From contig OY735211.1 in the NCBI GenBank assembly GCA_963457665.1, forward strand, positions 41,388,382 to 41,452,381: DNA of 64,000 nt. Direction: 5' to 3'. Shown piece by piece: positions 11,190-23,215 of the stretch (positions are counted from its first letter, which is position 1; every line of letters begins with the position of its first letter). The notes below the pieces were generated by a model, which was not told where the DNA came from, ran no database searches, and saw nothing but the letters and a program-made list of their open reading frames with translations. Both the position numbers and the translations under genes were made by a program. This DNA comes from Thysanoteuthis rhombus (Eukaryota; Mollusca; Cephalopoda; Oegopsida; Thysanoteuthidae).

Positions 11190-12087
11190 AGGTGATACCA
11201 GCTCACCCAAACTCTTTACAGCCTGCTTCGAGATGATCTTCTGAAACCTGGACTTGGAAAATAGAGGAATCAAAATAGATGGCGAATATCTGAACAACCT
11301 AAGATTTGCAGACGACATCTTCCTTTTTGCAGAGGACCTATATGACCTCCAACTAATGCTAGATGAACTAAATGGGGAAAGCAAAAGAGTTGGCCTACGC
11401 ATGAACTTCAGTAAAACAAAAATCATGTGCAATGATCACAAGGAGAATAAGGGCATAACTGTCAAAATCAAAGATGCAAAACTGGGGAAAGTAGACCACT
11501 ATATCTACTTAGGACAACAAATCTCTATGAAACCCACGAAAGAGGAAGAGATCAAGCGAAGAATCACCCTAGGATGGCAAGCTTTTGGCAGAGCAAGCTC
11601 AACTTTAAAAAACAAGTCCATACCAATAATCCTAAAGAGAAGAGTATACAACTAATGCATCCTCCTAGTAATCAATTTTTGTGCTGAAACATGGAACCTA
11701 ACCAAGAGACAAACCCGTAAACTGAGAAGCATGCAACGAGCACATGAGAGAATCATGCTCAACCTCACATAGAGAGATCACAAGACAGCACAGTATATAA
11801 GGAAGAAAACGGGAGTCGGAGACATCATAGAATCTATTAGAAAACCTAAATGGCAATGGGCAGGCCATGTTGCAAGAAAGACAGACAACCGATGGACTTC
11901 ACAACTCACAACATGGATCCCCAGAGATCATATGTGAAACCGAGGCCAACAAAATACAAAATGGAGAGATGAACTGGACAAATTTAGAAAATACTGGCTC
12001 TATGACGCCCATGAAAGAGAAGTGTGGTGAATCCTGGAGAAGGTCTATGTCCAATGATGGACGATAAAAGACTGATGATGATGATGA
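11190..12087 (+). pseudogene. LINE family 1, RT palm to 3' end
   Basis: Most complete family 1 copy here. Starts at GDTSSPKLFTAC (the RT turn before the catalytic box), then an open frame of about 130 codons containing LRFADDIFLFAEDL, where FADD is the RT catalytic motif, then FSKTKIMCN, YIYLGQQISM and RRITLGWQAFGRASS. A stop follows VYN, and after frame changes come LRSMQRAHERIMLN, KWQWAGHVAR and WRDELDKFRKYW. Ends 'gacgataaaagac' plus four GAT-type triplets at 12074-12087. 5'-truncated, so no endonuclease. Assignment to an RTE-like clade is from the short 3' end and triplet tail; other LINE clades are possible. Confidence 0.85.
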
Positions 12088-12864
12088 ACACTTCTTCAAA
12101 AAATAGATTTCCTTCAATGTTTTGTTTATATTTTTGTTGACTGAGTTCTCAGCTGAATAACCTCTTCCCACACCACTCAGTAGTGAACAGCAACCAGTGT
12201 TTGATCACTGTCTAGTCATGAATAAGTTGGCACAAACATCTATGGAAAAACATGTCTTCATCACAAACTTTCGATTGGCTTTTGAACCCTGTCTTTTAAT
12301 AACAGTCAGTCTTTGTATCACACTCCTATTAAACTGGGATCAATGATAACGCAATATTATGTAATTTTTTTTCATTTATTTCTATTTTATCTCCTACTTG
12401 TACTTCAAGGTGTTAGAGAGATGGAGATGGCAGTTGATGACTTGTTGGGTCACCTCTGTGATGGACAGTCCGTGGGACTTTGGTGTTTCAATGCCACGCA
12501 CTGATACAGTGTCTGCGAGATCATCCTCTTGCCTTTTCATCTTTGTTTGTTTCCCTCTCCCACATTTTACTTGAGCACTTCTCCATTTTTGCTACTGGCT
12601 GACTGGGCCCGTCGAAGCTTCATTAACTGACTGGCATCTGTTGTAAACAAAAAGGTTGCTTCCTTTTTCTGTTATTGATCAAAGAACATTTGAACTCAAA
12701 GAACCAAGAGTTAAGAGAATTCTTATGAGAGACCAGGCTAATTAGTTATTCAAGTATAAACATTAAAGAGTGGAAAAATAGAGGCTCTGTATTGATTATA
12801 TTGAAAATACACAGACAATATGACAGAAAACCTACGCTATAATAGATGCGGCCATGAGTGTCCG
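12088..12864. other. No recognisable feature
   Basis: Mixed AT-rich sequence with no conserved repeat or domain seen. The short frame at 12313-12504 has no recognisable domain. Confidence 0.5.
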
Positions 12865-13345
12865 CCGAAGGGGTGGGGAGCAATGGGGCATTTGCCACCC
12901 CCTGTATCAGGCCTTCTCACTGAAAGCAAAGATTTTGAGGGTTGGAAACCTATCAATAGACCATAATGGTGTGGTATGGCAATGGGCTGCTCGGTCATGT
13001 AGCAAGAATGTCAGACAACTGCTTGACATCATGACTCACAATGTGGATCCCTGGAGATCATATGTGAAATTGTAGCCGACAGAAAATAAAATGGCGTAAT
13101 GAGCTAGACAAATTGAGAAAATACTAGCTCTGCAACACCCACAGTAGAGGGGTCTGGTGAATCTTGGGAAAAGTCTGTGTCCAATGACTGATGCTAAAAA
13201 GCTGTTGATGATGATGAGAATCATTATGTTCCCATTTAAAAGGACTGTATTATTATTTGCAGGTACTTGCTTCATCGTGTCACCCCAGAAAAATATGCTT
13301 TTTGCACCCCTCCCCACCCTGAAAAGTTGCAGCGGCCGCCCATAG
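12865..13345 (+). repeat. Repeat family G, interrupted by a LINE fragment
   Basis: Flanks 12865-12973 and 13218-13345 together match the uninterrupted copy at 22425-22710: 'gtatcaggccttctcac', 'aatggtg', 'actgtattattatt', 'cacccctccccaccctg', 'aaaagt-gcag-ggc-gccca'. The LINE at 12974-13217 sits between them, so the LINE arrived after family G. Confidence 0.7.
12974..13217 (+). mobile_element. LINE family 1 fragment (3' ~240 bases)
   Basis: Begins 'atggcaatgggctg' (equivalent of WQWAGHVAR), continues through 'gagctagacaaattgag' and 'ccaatgactgatgc', and ends in a short GAT run at 13206-13217. Many substitutions and stops. 5'-truncated. Confidence 0.8.
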
Positions 13346-14460
13346 ATGTGTCAGTTAATGGGTTGAAAATGCATTATTGCATTACAGACACAGCAACAAA
13401 GAAAGGCGATATAAGACAAACATTAAATTATTTACAAAGAGAGTTTTTAGAATTCAGTGTCCGACTGGGGGAAGTCTTGGGTTTAAGCTTTGAATTCGTA
13501 TGTACTGACCTCCGGCTCCGGGACAAATCAGCAGGGAAGGTGTTAATAGACAAAAGAGATTTGTAACTTGCTTGCAAGCTGACCCACTAACCTTGAATAT
13601 GAAAGCAGCTAAAAGTAACTAGTAAGTCTCAAACTTTTTCCTTCTGTCAGCTCTGGTGTAGAAAATAAACAAGTGTCTCACGTGGTCTCTCTCCGTATCT
13701 TCACTATCTTATCTGAAGTGAAGTTCGGTGACCTGGAAGGGAGACTCTTCTTTAGTTTCTTATTGATCTAACAAGAGCTTAGTGATCATTGTTTGTGTTC
13801 GATCGCTGTGTTTCCTGATGACATTTAGAAAACTATAACAGGGCTCATACGTGCACACAGACACTGACAGACAGACTGAAACACACACGCATGCATGTAT
13901 GACCCAAATCTATGTGTTTACAAAGATACACACACGGAGATAGAGAGACGCATACATACATCTATTAAGATACACATTAGCCAGAACAAGCAGCAAAATA
14001 CATATGTGTACGTACATATATTTCTGCGAATAAAATATTTGTACAGATAATATTGGTTAATCTGACAACATGAGAAATGAATGACAATATTGGAAGTTTT
14101 TTTCCTGACGTTTTGTCCATTTCCTGGACTTCTTCAAAGGCAAATAATGTGAGGGAAACAAGAACACAACTGTTTATTGCCAGAAATTTTGAATTTTCCA
14201 ATATTGTCATTCGTTCTCATACATTTATGTATAAATTTCCAATGACAAAAACCTAACCAAAACGCACACATACATATATACACACATACATACGCATACA
14301 TATTTATATCTATGTATATGTATAAATGCACACACAATGACAAGTATACACATACACACACACTCATACACATACACACACACTCATACACATACACACA
14401 CGCATATACAAACACATATACGCATATTTATATACACATTTGAAAGAACAAACAGTTGAA
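13346..14460. other. Unassigned sequence, grading into CA/TA-rich DNA
   Basis: 13346-13850 has no feature I can name. From about 13850 the sequence is rich in CACA, CATA and TACA motifs without a pure array. Confidence 0.5.
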
Positions 14461-14515
14461 TTTACAGGTATGCCTTCATATATTTATTCAACAAAAATTA
14501 AAGGGGAAAAAGCTT

Positions 14516-14518
<3 letters not shown>

Positions 14519-14573
<55 letters not shown>
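14519..14573. repeat. (TA)n microsatellite
   Basis: About 27 TA units without interruption. Confidence 0.95.
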
Positions 14574-14577
<4 letters not shown>

Positions 14578-14663
14578 TGATATATTCATATGCAGGAGCA
14601 AAAATTCAAGTACAAACACATACATACATGTATATAGGGCAGGGATAAAAATTTCAGTACTCA

Positions 14664-15199
14664 AGCAAAGAATCACACTAGGATGGCAAGCCTTTGGCAG
14701 AGCAAGCTCAACCTTCAAAAACAAGTCGATACCAATAATCCTAAAAAGAAAAGTATATAACCAATGCATCCTCCCAATTGTCACTTATGGAGTTGAAACA
14801 TAGAACCTAACCAAGAGACAGACCCGCAAATTGTGAACCATGCAATGTGCACATGAAAAAATTATGCTGGGCCTCACACGGAGAGACCACAAGACAGCAC
14901 AGTTCATCTGGGAAAAGATAAAAGTCAGGGACATCATAGAATCCATTAAAAAGCTCAAATGGCAGTAAGCTGGCCATGTTGCAAGAATGGCGGACAACCG
15001 ATGGACATCATAACTTACGACATGGATCCCCCGAATCCGCATGCGCAACTGAGGCCGGCAGAATATTAGATGGAGAGATGAGGTGGACAAATTCAGAAAG
15101 TACTAGCTCTGTGACGCCTGTGATAGAGAAGTGTGGTGAATCCTGGGGAAGGTCTATGTCCAATGATGGATGTTAAAATACTGATGATGATGATGATGA
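14664..15199 (+). mobile_element. LINE family 1 fragment with GAT tail
   Basis: Starts at RITLGWQAFGRASSTFKNKS, continues IILKRKVYNQCILPIVTYG in one open frame, then broken frames carrying RWTNSEST-type and 'ggtctatgtccaatgatgg' sequence, ending in five GAT triplets. 5'-truncated just before the GWQAFG block. Confidence 0.85.
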
Positions 15200-15374
15200 C
15201 TCACATGCTATCATACATACATATATTTATATACATGTTTGTATATATATTTGCAGGGGAAAAAATTCAAGTATGGATTTGATACTTAGACGTTCATACA
15301 TACCTACATACATCCATATCGTTTAATAATTCATTATCCATATTGATACATATACACATTTGCAGGGACAAAGA

Positions 15375-15542
15375 TTTGAGTGCACATACACACATTCACA
15401 CTCACAAACACATTTACACTCACACACACATTCACACTCACACACACATTCACACATCTGCAATCGCACACATGTACATGCACAGACACACAGACACACA
15501 GAAATACACACATACACCCACAGACACACACACACACAGACA

Positions 15543-15609
<67 letters not shown>

Positions 15610-15610
15610 A
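15375..15610. repeat. Large CA-rich microsatellite block
   Basis: Interrupted CACA/CATTCACACT motifs from 15375, then a nearly pure (CA)n from about 15548 to 15604. All overlapping frames are His-Thr or Cys-Val artefacts. Confidence 0.95.
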
Positions 15611-15713
15611 GAGAAAGAAATAGAATGTTAATAAGGTTTTAAGTTTGAGACTGGGCATGATTGTTTGACATTTTTGGACAGCATTTTTCTCCCAAGAATT
15701 TAGAGAAACAGAA

Positions 15714-16165
15714 ACAGTTCTGGTTAGTCAATCAATAGAAATGGTCTAGTGACCAACATTTTTTTGGCTATGTTGGGGGTGATCGAAAGAGTTTAGGAAA
15801 AAGGGGTGATCAATGAACAACTTACTTCTCTTGCCTTTTGTTAGATCGCTAAAAAGTCTCAATTCCAAAAAACAAGCATGGATGCAGTCAGGCATAAACT
15901 AAAGTCCAATTCATAATAAACATACATTGTAAATGAACCCTCCCCACTAAAAACTTATTTAGAGTTTTCTTTTGTTGGTAATTTAAAAAAAAAAGCAAAA
16001 GGTTTTTGGGGGGCATGATGAAGGGCAAATGTTCAAATTTCCAGCTTTCTAGCTCTGTAAGTACATTCTACTCACACGATAAATAGATGCATAAATATCC
16101 AGCCGGACTATCTCCAAAACTGAAGAAACCTATGGTGACAGTTTTGGTTAATGGTTTCTGAAATA
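15714..16165 (+). repeat. Repeat family A, copy 5 (near full length)
   Basis: Starts 'ctggttagtcaatcaatag', includes 'ggtgatcaatgaac', 'acaagcatggatgcag', 'cattgtaaatgaacc', 'agctttctagctctg', and ends 'ctatggtgacagttttggtt'. Confidence 0.8.
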
Positions 16166-16364
16166 GGAAGGTAGATATAAATAAAGCTAAGAATTGCAGC
16201 AATAGAATGTGGATAAGATATATCAGATTGTAACATAAGAAAGATTTTACCGTGGAAAAGTGAAACTCTATATTTAAAGCAAAAAATCATGCTTCCAATC
16301 AATATCTGGACTATTAACAGAAATTGCCTCTCGTCAAAGCGATATTAGATTAAAAATTCCCCTT

Positions 16365-16500
16365 TTATCAAATTTGTCAAGATCTCCAAATGCTTTAGTT
16401 ACATTTTCTTGATATCTAATTTTTGGTATTTCGTAGGATAAGTTTGAAAAGATGAAGATCCAGCGGAGAAAAATCAGGTAAGTCTGAAGGATGCAGACCT
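16365..16500 (-). pseudogene. Mariner-like transposase C-terminal fragment
   Basis: Minus-strand reading gives SDLPDFSPLDLHLF, equivalent to the mariner block PPYSPDLSPxDxHLF that carries the last catalytic aspartate, followed in a shifted frame by a degenerate tail (ENVTKAFGDL). Related to the copy at 20405-20515. Strongly decayed, so family membership is tentative. Confidence 0.5.
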
Positions 16501-17254
16501 GCCCAGATTTAGAAAATCTCAGGGGGGAGATTTCCTAAAAAATGCCCCGTCCACTGTGGGGAAGGATCTCCAATTCTAGAAACTCTAAAACAGCTATTTC
16601 AATGCATTGAAAACATATCTTGACATGATTTCAAATGGCGAAATGCAGCAGACTAGGCAGGTCTGTAAATTGCCAGAAAAATTTCTTTAAATGCTGGAGA
16701 TTTGTACAAATTCATTGATATGTAGTGCAGAGACAGCACTTGGCTCCTAAATTTGGGAGTCTCCTGCAAAATGTTGGAAACTTGGAAGGTCTGAGGGAAA
16801 TGGTGAAATTTTACACACCAAATCAGTTGTTTTCTGAACCATGATTCATGAAGCTCGTGGTTGACTTTTATCATGGAAAAAAAATTGGTCTATATCTGTG
16901 TTAGTAATTGTTGCTTTAAATGCTAAAAAATCACTCCAATGTTTTCTTTCCTCTTAAGGGCCCTGCAAATATTTCTCTCGTTATTTTTACTTCTGTTTTT
17001 ACATTTTATTATGATTACTTCTGTTTTTACATCATTGGAAAATATTTCTCTTTGTTATTTGAACCAGATGTTATACTAATTTGGTTTGATATTCAGTGAT
17101 TTAATACTCGCATATCTGCTGATTCATGTTTCATATAGTTAAAATGTAACCATACCATTTTATAATGGTTGCTTTCTTTGCTAGCAATTATTTACTTGTT
17201 CAATGGTTTTGAGGATTGTGCGTCTTATGCTATAGATTTTGTTTGCTTTTCTGG
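16501..17254. other. No recognisable feature
   Basis: AT-rich, no repeat shared with the rest of the window was noticed. Confidence 0.5.
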
Positions 17255-17905
17255 TCATAAAACAAACATTGTGTGTAATAAACATGCTGAGGACAAAGAC
17301 ACAAGGATCAAAATTGAAAATGCAGGGCTGAAGAAAGCAGACCACTACTTCTACCAAGGACAACAATTCTCCATGGAATCCTCAAAAGGAAAAAATCAAG
17401 CAAAAAAAAATCACTCTAGGTTGGAAAGCTTTCGGTACAGAAAGCTCAACTTACAATAACAAGAAAATCCCATTAGTTTGAAAAGAAAAGAAGAGTTTAC
17501 AACCACTGCATCCTCCTGATATACTCATACAAAGGTGAAATATGGAACCTAACTGAAACATTAGCCCTAAAACTGAGAACCAGGAGAGAAACATGCTCAA
17601 CATCATGTGGAGAGATCAAAAAACAGTACTTTATATTATAGAACAAACATGGGTCAGAGATATCATAGAAACTATTAGAAAACTCAAATGCAATAGGCAA
17701 GAAAGTCAAACAATCACTGAACATCATGACTCATAACTTGGATCCCCAGAGATCTTATGCAAAACTGTGTCCAGCAAAAAATAAGATGGCGCGACGAAGT
17801 AGAAAAGTTCTGAAAGTATTGGCTCTGCAACGCACATGATAAAGAGGTCTGGCGAATCATTGGGAAGATCCAATGATGGACGTTAAAAGGTTGACTATGA
17901 TGACC
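17255..17905 (+). mobile_element. LINE family 1 fragment, old copy
   Basis: Reads HKTNIVCN, then RIKIENAGLKKADHYFYQGQ, matching the region after the FADD box in the 11190 copy, then heavily mutated C-terminal sequence to 'ggacgttaaaagg' with only a vestigial 'atgatga' tail. More diverged than the other copies. Confidence 0.75.
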
Positions 17906-18497
17906 GTAATGAAAGATTATGTTTCCTGTTCTAAATGCGTCATTTTATTTGTGATTCACTGCTTGTTTTCATGTAAAAAAGAAGAAGAGAGATGATCGGT
18001 CATGGCTCAGTGTTTGTAAAAGAGTAGTTGGCCTAATAGTTTGTTGCATGGAAAGTGAAATTGGTGAACTGAGTTCAATCACTGGTTGGGACAATGTGTG
18101 TTCACTTCATACTAATGCCCTTGGAAGAATCATAAATTCATCTCTTCCCTTGCTATAGGTGAATAGCAGTGCAGAATGTGCTATTCAGTCTTACCAGGCA
18201 ACCAGTCTAGGAAATGGATAACTCTGGATTCAAACCAAAAAATCCAACCCGTCATCCAGCATTCTCAGAGGCTTATGACAAATAAGGGTATGTTAGCCTA
18301 AAATATGTGGTTAATGGGGATCCGGTGAAGCTTTGATGGGTCTAGCAAGCTGGATGTGGATTATAGTGAATTGCTCAAGTAAAATAAAGGAGAATAAAAA
18401 CAATATAATGTAACATCCTTCCCCAAACCTTGTGATTAAAGTGAATATTGAAAATTAAAAAATCCATGTTTACCTTTAGCTGCTTGGGACTGAAATA
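17906..18497. other. Unassigned, possible degenerate SINE
   Basis: 18010-18250 contains a tRNA-like arrangement ('tggctcagtg', 'gagttcaatcac') and a stretch resembling 9690, but I cannot define ends. Confidence 0.3.
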
Positions 18498-18966
18498 TTA
18501 GAAACCATCAACCCATACTGTCAACACAGTTAACAGCTTTCTTTAGTTTTTCAGTGATTCTGGCTGGGTGGCTGGCAGGCTATATATCTATGTATGTATA
18601 TGTCATGTGCACTGGCTGTACCAATGAAACTAGAGGGCTGAAAGTTTAAACATTTACTCCCAATTTCATCTAGGAAAAACATTTTTTGTGTTTTTTTGAA
18701 ATCATCCCTGATGAGTTTATTTTTGGAGAGGGAAGGATAATTTGAAATGTAAGTTTATGCTGAATTGGTCTCTGACTTTGTGTCCGGTAGTGTTCATGCT
18801 TGTTTTCTCTTTTAAATTGGACTTTGTAGTGATCCAACAAAAGACGAGAGAATCAACTTATTCATTGATCACCCCTTTTCCTGATTTCTGATTTGATGGC
18901 TTGCTGCAAAAAGACATTGATCTCGCGATGGTTTCTTTTGAATTACTTATCAGACCTGTTGTTATG
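18498..18966 (-). repeat. Repeat family A, copy 6 (near full length)
   Basis: Reverse orientation: 'ctttctttagtttttcagtg' to 'acttatcagacctgttgtt', with 'ttcattgatcaccccttt' and 'taagtttatgctgaatt' between. Confidence 0.8.
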
Positions 18967-19094
18967 TAATGTCATAACAGAGAAATATTTCATCAGCAAC
19001 TCCAGGACAATCACTATTTTTACTGCCTTTATTAACATCTACAGTTTTTTCTCCAATCACAATCTGATTCACTGCCTGGCTAAGAAGAACCAGG

Positions 19095-19478
19095 ACGAAG
19101 GAGTTTTTTTACGAGAGACGTTGTCAGCCAATCTAGAACAAAGAAATTTGTTGTAGGATATCTTGTTAGCTGCTCCAAGAAGAAAGAAAACATCCCAGAA
19201 ATGGAGGAATTTCTTGTAAGATATCTTGCTGCTCCAAGTACAATGACATATCTCCTGGGTTATCTCATAGAACACTCCATGAACCAAAAAATTTCTAATG
19301 ATTTATTTAATTGCCTGATCTCCAAACAAAGCGATTCCTTGCAAGATATCTTATAAGATGCTTTGTCTGCCAATACTTGTACACAGAGATTTCTCTTGAT
19401 TTATCTTGTCAGCTGTTCCAGGAACAAAGGAATTCCTTGCTGGATATCTCGTCTGCCACTCTCAAATGGTTAACGACT
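19095..19478. repeat. Degenerate ~42-bp minisatellite, about eight units
   Basis: Successive diverged units share 'ggaatttcttgtaagatatc', then 'ttgtcagctgctccaagaac'. Clear units begin near 19139, 19204, 19286, 19328, 19385 and 19430. Spacing varies between about 40 and 50 bases. The repeat keeps frames open on both strands at 18893-19287, but the amino-acid copies are not conserved, so coding is doubtful. Confidence 0.6.
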
Positions 19479-20229
19479 ACAACTGGAGATTGTACACTAA
19501 TTCCAAAGAATTTTGCTTATTTTCTTTCCTGAATTTAAAAAAAAAATGCATTTCACCATCTTTTGGAGGTTCTGCAGATACATAAATAAACAATGAAATG
19601 AAGGTACAATTAACCAATTGTTTTTTTCCTGTTACACTTCCTTCCAGATAATGAAATTCTATCTGTCAGGTAGACAAAAAAAATGAAAGTACATAGAATA
19701 TCTTAGCATATAACATAAATTTCCTCTATGTTTGTTGATGCAATGGAAACATTAAGAGCTGTGAACAACAGTTTAATCTTCTGAACAGTTAACAAATTTA
19801 CTCACTGAAACATTGTATAAGAATTAGGCTAATTCCTAATTCAAAGAAAAATGTAGAAGTCCAAAATTTTTAGAAATAGGTTTATGTAGAAGTTGATAAC
19901 AATTCAGAAAAAGAAAGCAATTAATATCTGACTGACAAGCAATAAAGCATGATTGATGAAGTCAATATTACTAAGTTATTATTCAACTTCAAATGATAGT
20001 TAATAACAAATACATTAACAGACTAACATACTCGCATACATACATGTGTATGTTTGGGCTGCAATCCCTCTATGCATATTTTGTTTATGGCCCTAGATAA
20101 GTATCTGAAGAAAATTAAAAGTTAATTTTTCTTGTTTATGGAAAGAGAAAGCATATTTGGATTCAATGAGTGTAAGTATTGGTCAGACGTATGAGCATGT
20201 GCATGTGCTTGTGCATGTGTGTGCATATG
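19479..20229. other. No recognisable feature
   Basis: AT-rich, nothing identified. Confidence 0.5.
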
Positions 20230-20285
20230 TGTGTGCACATGCAATTGTGTGTGTGTGTGTGTGTGTGCATGCATGCGTGCGTTTG
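20230..20285. repeat. (TG)n-rich microsatellite
   Basis: Short pure (TG)n near 20246-20267 flanked by GTGCATG variants. Confidence 0.9.
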
Positions 20286-20404
20286 TTAGCTCTTATGATC
20301 AGTTGTCAATATATAAAAACAATGTATGCGTGCAAGTGTGTGCTTATACAAGCAACATAGTATATCTCTCCATGGACAACACTTATTTTTCTTATAAGTT
20401 ATTC

Positions 20405-20515
20405 AAATGCTTTAGTTTTCAGCTTCTTGGTTTCTAAATTATTTATTGCGTAGCATAAGGTTGATAGATGGAGATCTGCTGGAGAGGAGTCAGGTGAGTC
20501 TGTCATATCAACACG
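20405..20515 (-). pseudogene. Mariner-like transposase C-terminal fragment, second copy
   Basis: Aligns base for base, with many changes, to 16365-16500 ('caaatgctttagtt', then 'agatggagatctgctgg-gag' versus 'agatgaagatccagcggag'). Minus strand carries a degenerate SPDSSPADLHL block. Only the region of the last catalytic motif remains. Confidence 0.45.
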
Positions 20516-20676
20516 AGAAATTCAATTTAGTTCATACAAAACAAAATGATCTCTACTTCACAATTACGATGCAGAGGTTGAGATTACGAGGATATTTTAA
20601 AAAAATGAATTTCTTTGTCCTGGTTCTTCTGATTCAGGCAGGGAATCTGATAGTGATTGAAGAAAAATTATAGATG

Positions 20677-20795
20677 TTAATAAATTTACATGACAAATGC
20701 CTGAATTTAGAATCCGTACAATTTTATTCTTTTCGACATAAATAGATTGAATGAGAGAGAGAGAGAAAGAAAGAGGATTACATATCGCCAGAATA
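20677..20795 (+). repeat. Repeat family H, copy 1
   Basis: Direct repeat of 22826-22945: 'gtgacaaatgcctgaat' (here 'atgacaaatgcctgaat'), 'gcacaattt-attctttt', 'gattgaatgagagag', 'aaagaggatt'. Followed by a short purine run in both copies. Confidence 0.65.
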
Positions 20796-20819
20796 GAGCA
20801 TCGGTGATCAACATACAAA

Positions 20820-21170
20820 AACTATGTACGTGTGCGAGTGTGTACGTGCATGTACATGCATAAGTGTATACGTGTGGTTACATGCATGCGCATATATCTG
20901 CATATGTGCATTTATACGTGTATTTATGTATTTATGTATCACATGTACAATGTAAATTTATAAGTGTATATATGAGCATATGTGTGTATGTAGGTACACC
21001 TGCATGTGTATATCTGTGTATATGCACATGTGTATGTGCAAACATGTATGTCATCTGCTGCCAATATACAACAACTACATATGTGTATATGAATATGCAT
21101 GGGTGTATACGTTTAAATGTATATGTGTATATGTATGCGTACATATGTGTGTACGTGCATGTGAAATGGA
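20820..21170. repeat. TG/TA-rich imperfect simple sequence
   Basis: Irregular TGTATATG, TGCATGTG motifs. Both strands stay open because of the repeat. Confidence 0.85.
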
Positions 21171-21838
21171 TCATTGTTTGGGGATAAGAAATACTGACAA
21201 TAATATACAATCTATATTAAATCATAAAATCGTACATTCTATACGGTGTTCAACAGGACCGCTTTTCAGGGCCCCTGGTTAACAGTCAAGGTCTGTAGAA
21301 TCTTGGAAATATAAATAAACTTCATATCTCTATTGTACAATGGAAAACAATTAAAATGGGCATCTGAAAATTTAGCAGAAACAATTTTTTTTACTCCCTT
21401 CTGTAATCGATTAACATTGCTTCATCCAAGTACAATGAAAAGAAAAATTCAAACTATAAACGTTGTAAACTAACACTGTTGAATCTTTGAGAATTCAGAA
21501 GAAAATTAATATTGTTGCTGTTCTCCGTAAATCATTTGTAATGTGGTGTTGTGCGTATTTGACAAGACTGGAAAATACCCAAGCATGGGGTCTAATTGAG
21601 AGCATTTGGTCCGATTGGCTTGAAGATGGCTCTTAAGTTCAATGTTGCTGCTCGTATATATCCACTTCTAAGAAATATAGATACATGCGGAAATTGAATG
21701 TACATAAGCGCATACATTAATTATTATCAAATATATAATAAATAATTTGATTAAGTAATGGCATGTATATTATTTTCCATAAGGAAAGAGGGTTCTAACA
21801 GATTGAAATTTCTTACCTAAAAATCTCTTATTCATGCC
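21171..21838. other. No recognisable feature
   Basis: AT-rich, nothing identified. Confidence 0.5.
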
Positions 21839-21894
21839 TTGTGTGTGTGTGTCTTTGTGTGTGTGTGTGTGTGTGTATGTGTGTGTGTGTGTGT

Positions 21895-21938
<44 letters not shown>
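21839..21938. repeat. (TG)n microsatellite
   Basis: About 100 bases of TG repeats with a few CTTTG and TATG interruptions. Confidence 0.95.
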
Positions 21939-21939
<1 letters not shown>

Positions 21940-21960
21940 TATGTGTGCATGTATGAGCGT

Positions 21961-22210
21961 GTGAATTATGCATACGTGTGTATATGTGTGTGGGTACTTG
22001 TATGCATAAGTGTAAGTATGTATGAGAGTGTCTGCCTACATGTGTGTGTACATGTGCATATGAATATGTGAGTATGTGCATATGTGTGAATTATGCATAC
22101 GCGTATATGTGTGTGGGTACATGTGTGCGTAAGTGTAAGTATGTATAAGAGTGTCTGCCTACATGTGTGTATACATGTGCATATATATATGTGAGTATGC
22201 GCATATGTAT
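21961..22210. repeat. Two tandem copies of a 125-bp unit
   Basis: 'gtgaattatgcatacg' occurs at 21961 and 22086, and the following 120 bases match closely ('gagtgtctgcctacatgtg' in both). A longer-period duplication nested in TG-rich DNA. Confidence 0.85.
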
Positions 22211-22424
22211 ATGTGAGTGTGCGTATGTGTGCGTTGAGCAACATTTTTTTTAGTTATCAAATGTCCATTACCAACAATGATGGTCGAGTCTTTCTGTGTG
22301 TTTGTATTGTTTATAGTGTTTATTTATAATTGTCATATATGATGAGATGAAGTCATACATTTGAGCACACAACTAAGAAACCATGGGCATCTGGTGTGCG
22401 CATGCAAGTGTGTGTGTATGTGTG

Positions 22425-22710
22425 TGTGGGGGGGGATCAATGACACATTTGTTCTCCTTTCCCCCTGACCGTGTCAGGCCTTCTCACGAGGTGGTTTGAA
22501 AGTTGGAACCTTATAGTCACTGAAAGATAATGGTGCAGTACTATTGTTTTATGTAAGCTTAACTTGATGTCCCTACGTAAAAAGACTGTATTATTATTCA
22601 CTGATAACAGGGTTGACATCAAGTTTACCTCTTGCTCCACCCCATGGGAATATATACCCCCTCCCCCTTCTACCCTGGAAAAGTGGCAGTGGCTGCCCAT
22701 ACAAGGAACT
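22425..22710 (+). repeat. Repeat family G, uninterrupted copy
   Basis: Counterpart of the split copy at 12865-13345. Contains 'gtgtcaggccttctcac', 'aaagactgtattattatt', 'ccctcccccttctaccctg' and 'ggctgcccatac'. Function unknown. Confidence 0.7.
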
Positions 22711-22825
22711 ATTCATTCAGATGATCATGATGAAAAAAAGCCCTACCAAATCAAAAGAAGCCTTTTAGAATCAGAAATATCATAATTAAAAATTATCCGT
22801 ATTTGGAGAAAATATAGAAATATTA

Positions 22826-22945
22826 GCATATTTGATTTACGTGACAAATGCCTGAATGCTAAATCTGCACAATTTAATTCTTTTCAACACAAACAGATTT
22901 TGAATGGGAGAGAGAATGAAAGAGGATTGTAGATCATCAGAATGA
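22826..22945 (+). repeat. Repeat family H, copy 2
   Basis: See 20677-20795. The two lie in the same direction 2.1 kb apart and may be parts of a longer duplicated element. Confidence 0.65.
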
Positions 22946-23215
22946 GAAATGAAAGAGAAAGAAAGAAAGAGAGGAAGGAAAACAAAACAAAACAAAACAA
23001 AACAAAACAAAAAACTCCTGAGAAGTAGAGAAATAGAGAGAAAATAGTGAGAGGGGAACGAAATAGAAAATGTGGACGAATATAACAAAAGAGAAGGAAA
23101 TGAGACTTGAGAAAGAGAAAGTGAATTAGTGGGTTGCAACTGGTGGGAAAAAAAAGAGAGAGAAAGAAAAGAAAGCGGATTTAGCACAGAAAATGAATCA
23201 TAAATCGAGGGAGAA
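22905..23215. repeat. Purine-rich tract with (ACAAA)n
   Basis: The plus strand is almost all A and G, with an (ACAAA)n run of six to seven units at about 22980-23012. Confidence 0.85.

Noticed and set aside
14456..14803. 115-codon open frame across a TA repeat
   Set aside because: Starts in (TA)n-encoded Tyr-Ile and runs into a LINE fragment; a fusion by chance.
15323..15658. Cys-Val and His-Thr-rich open frames
   Set aside because: Translations of a CA/TG microsatellite.
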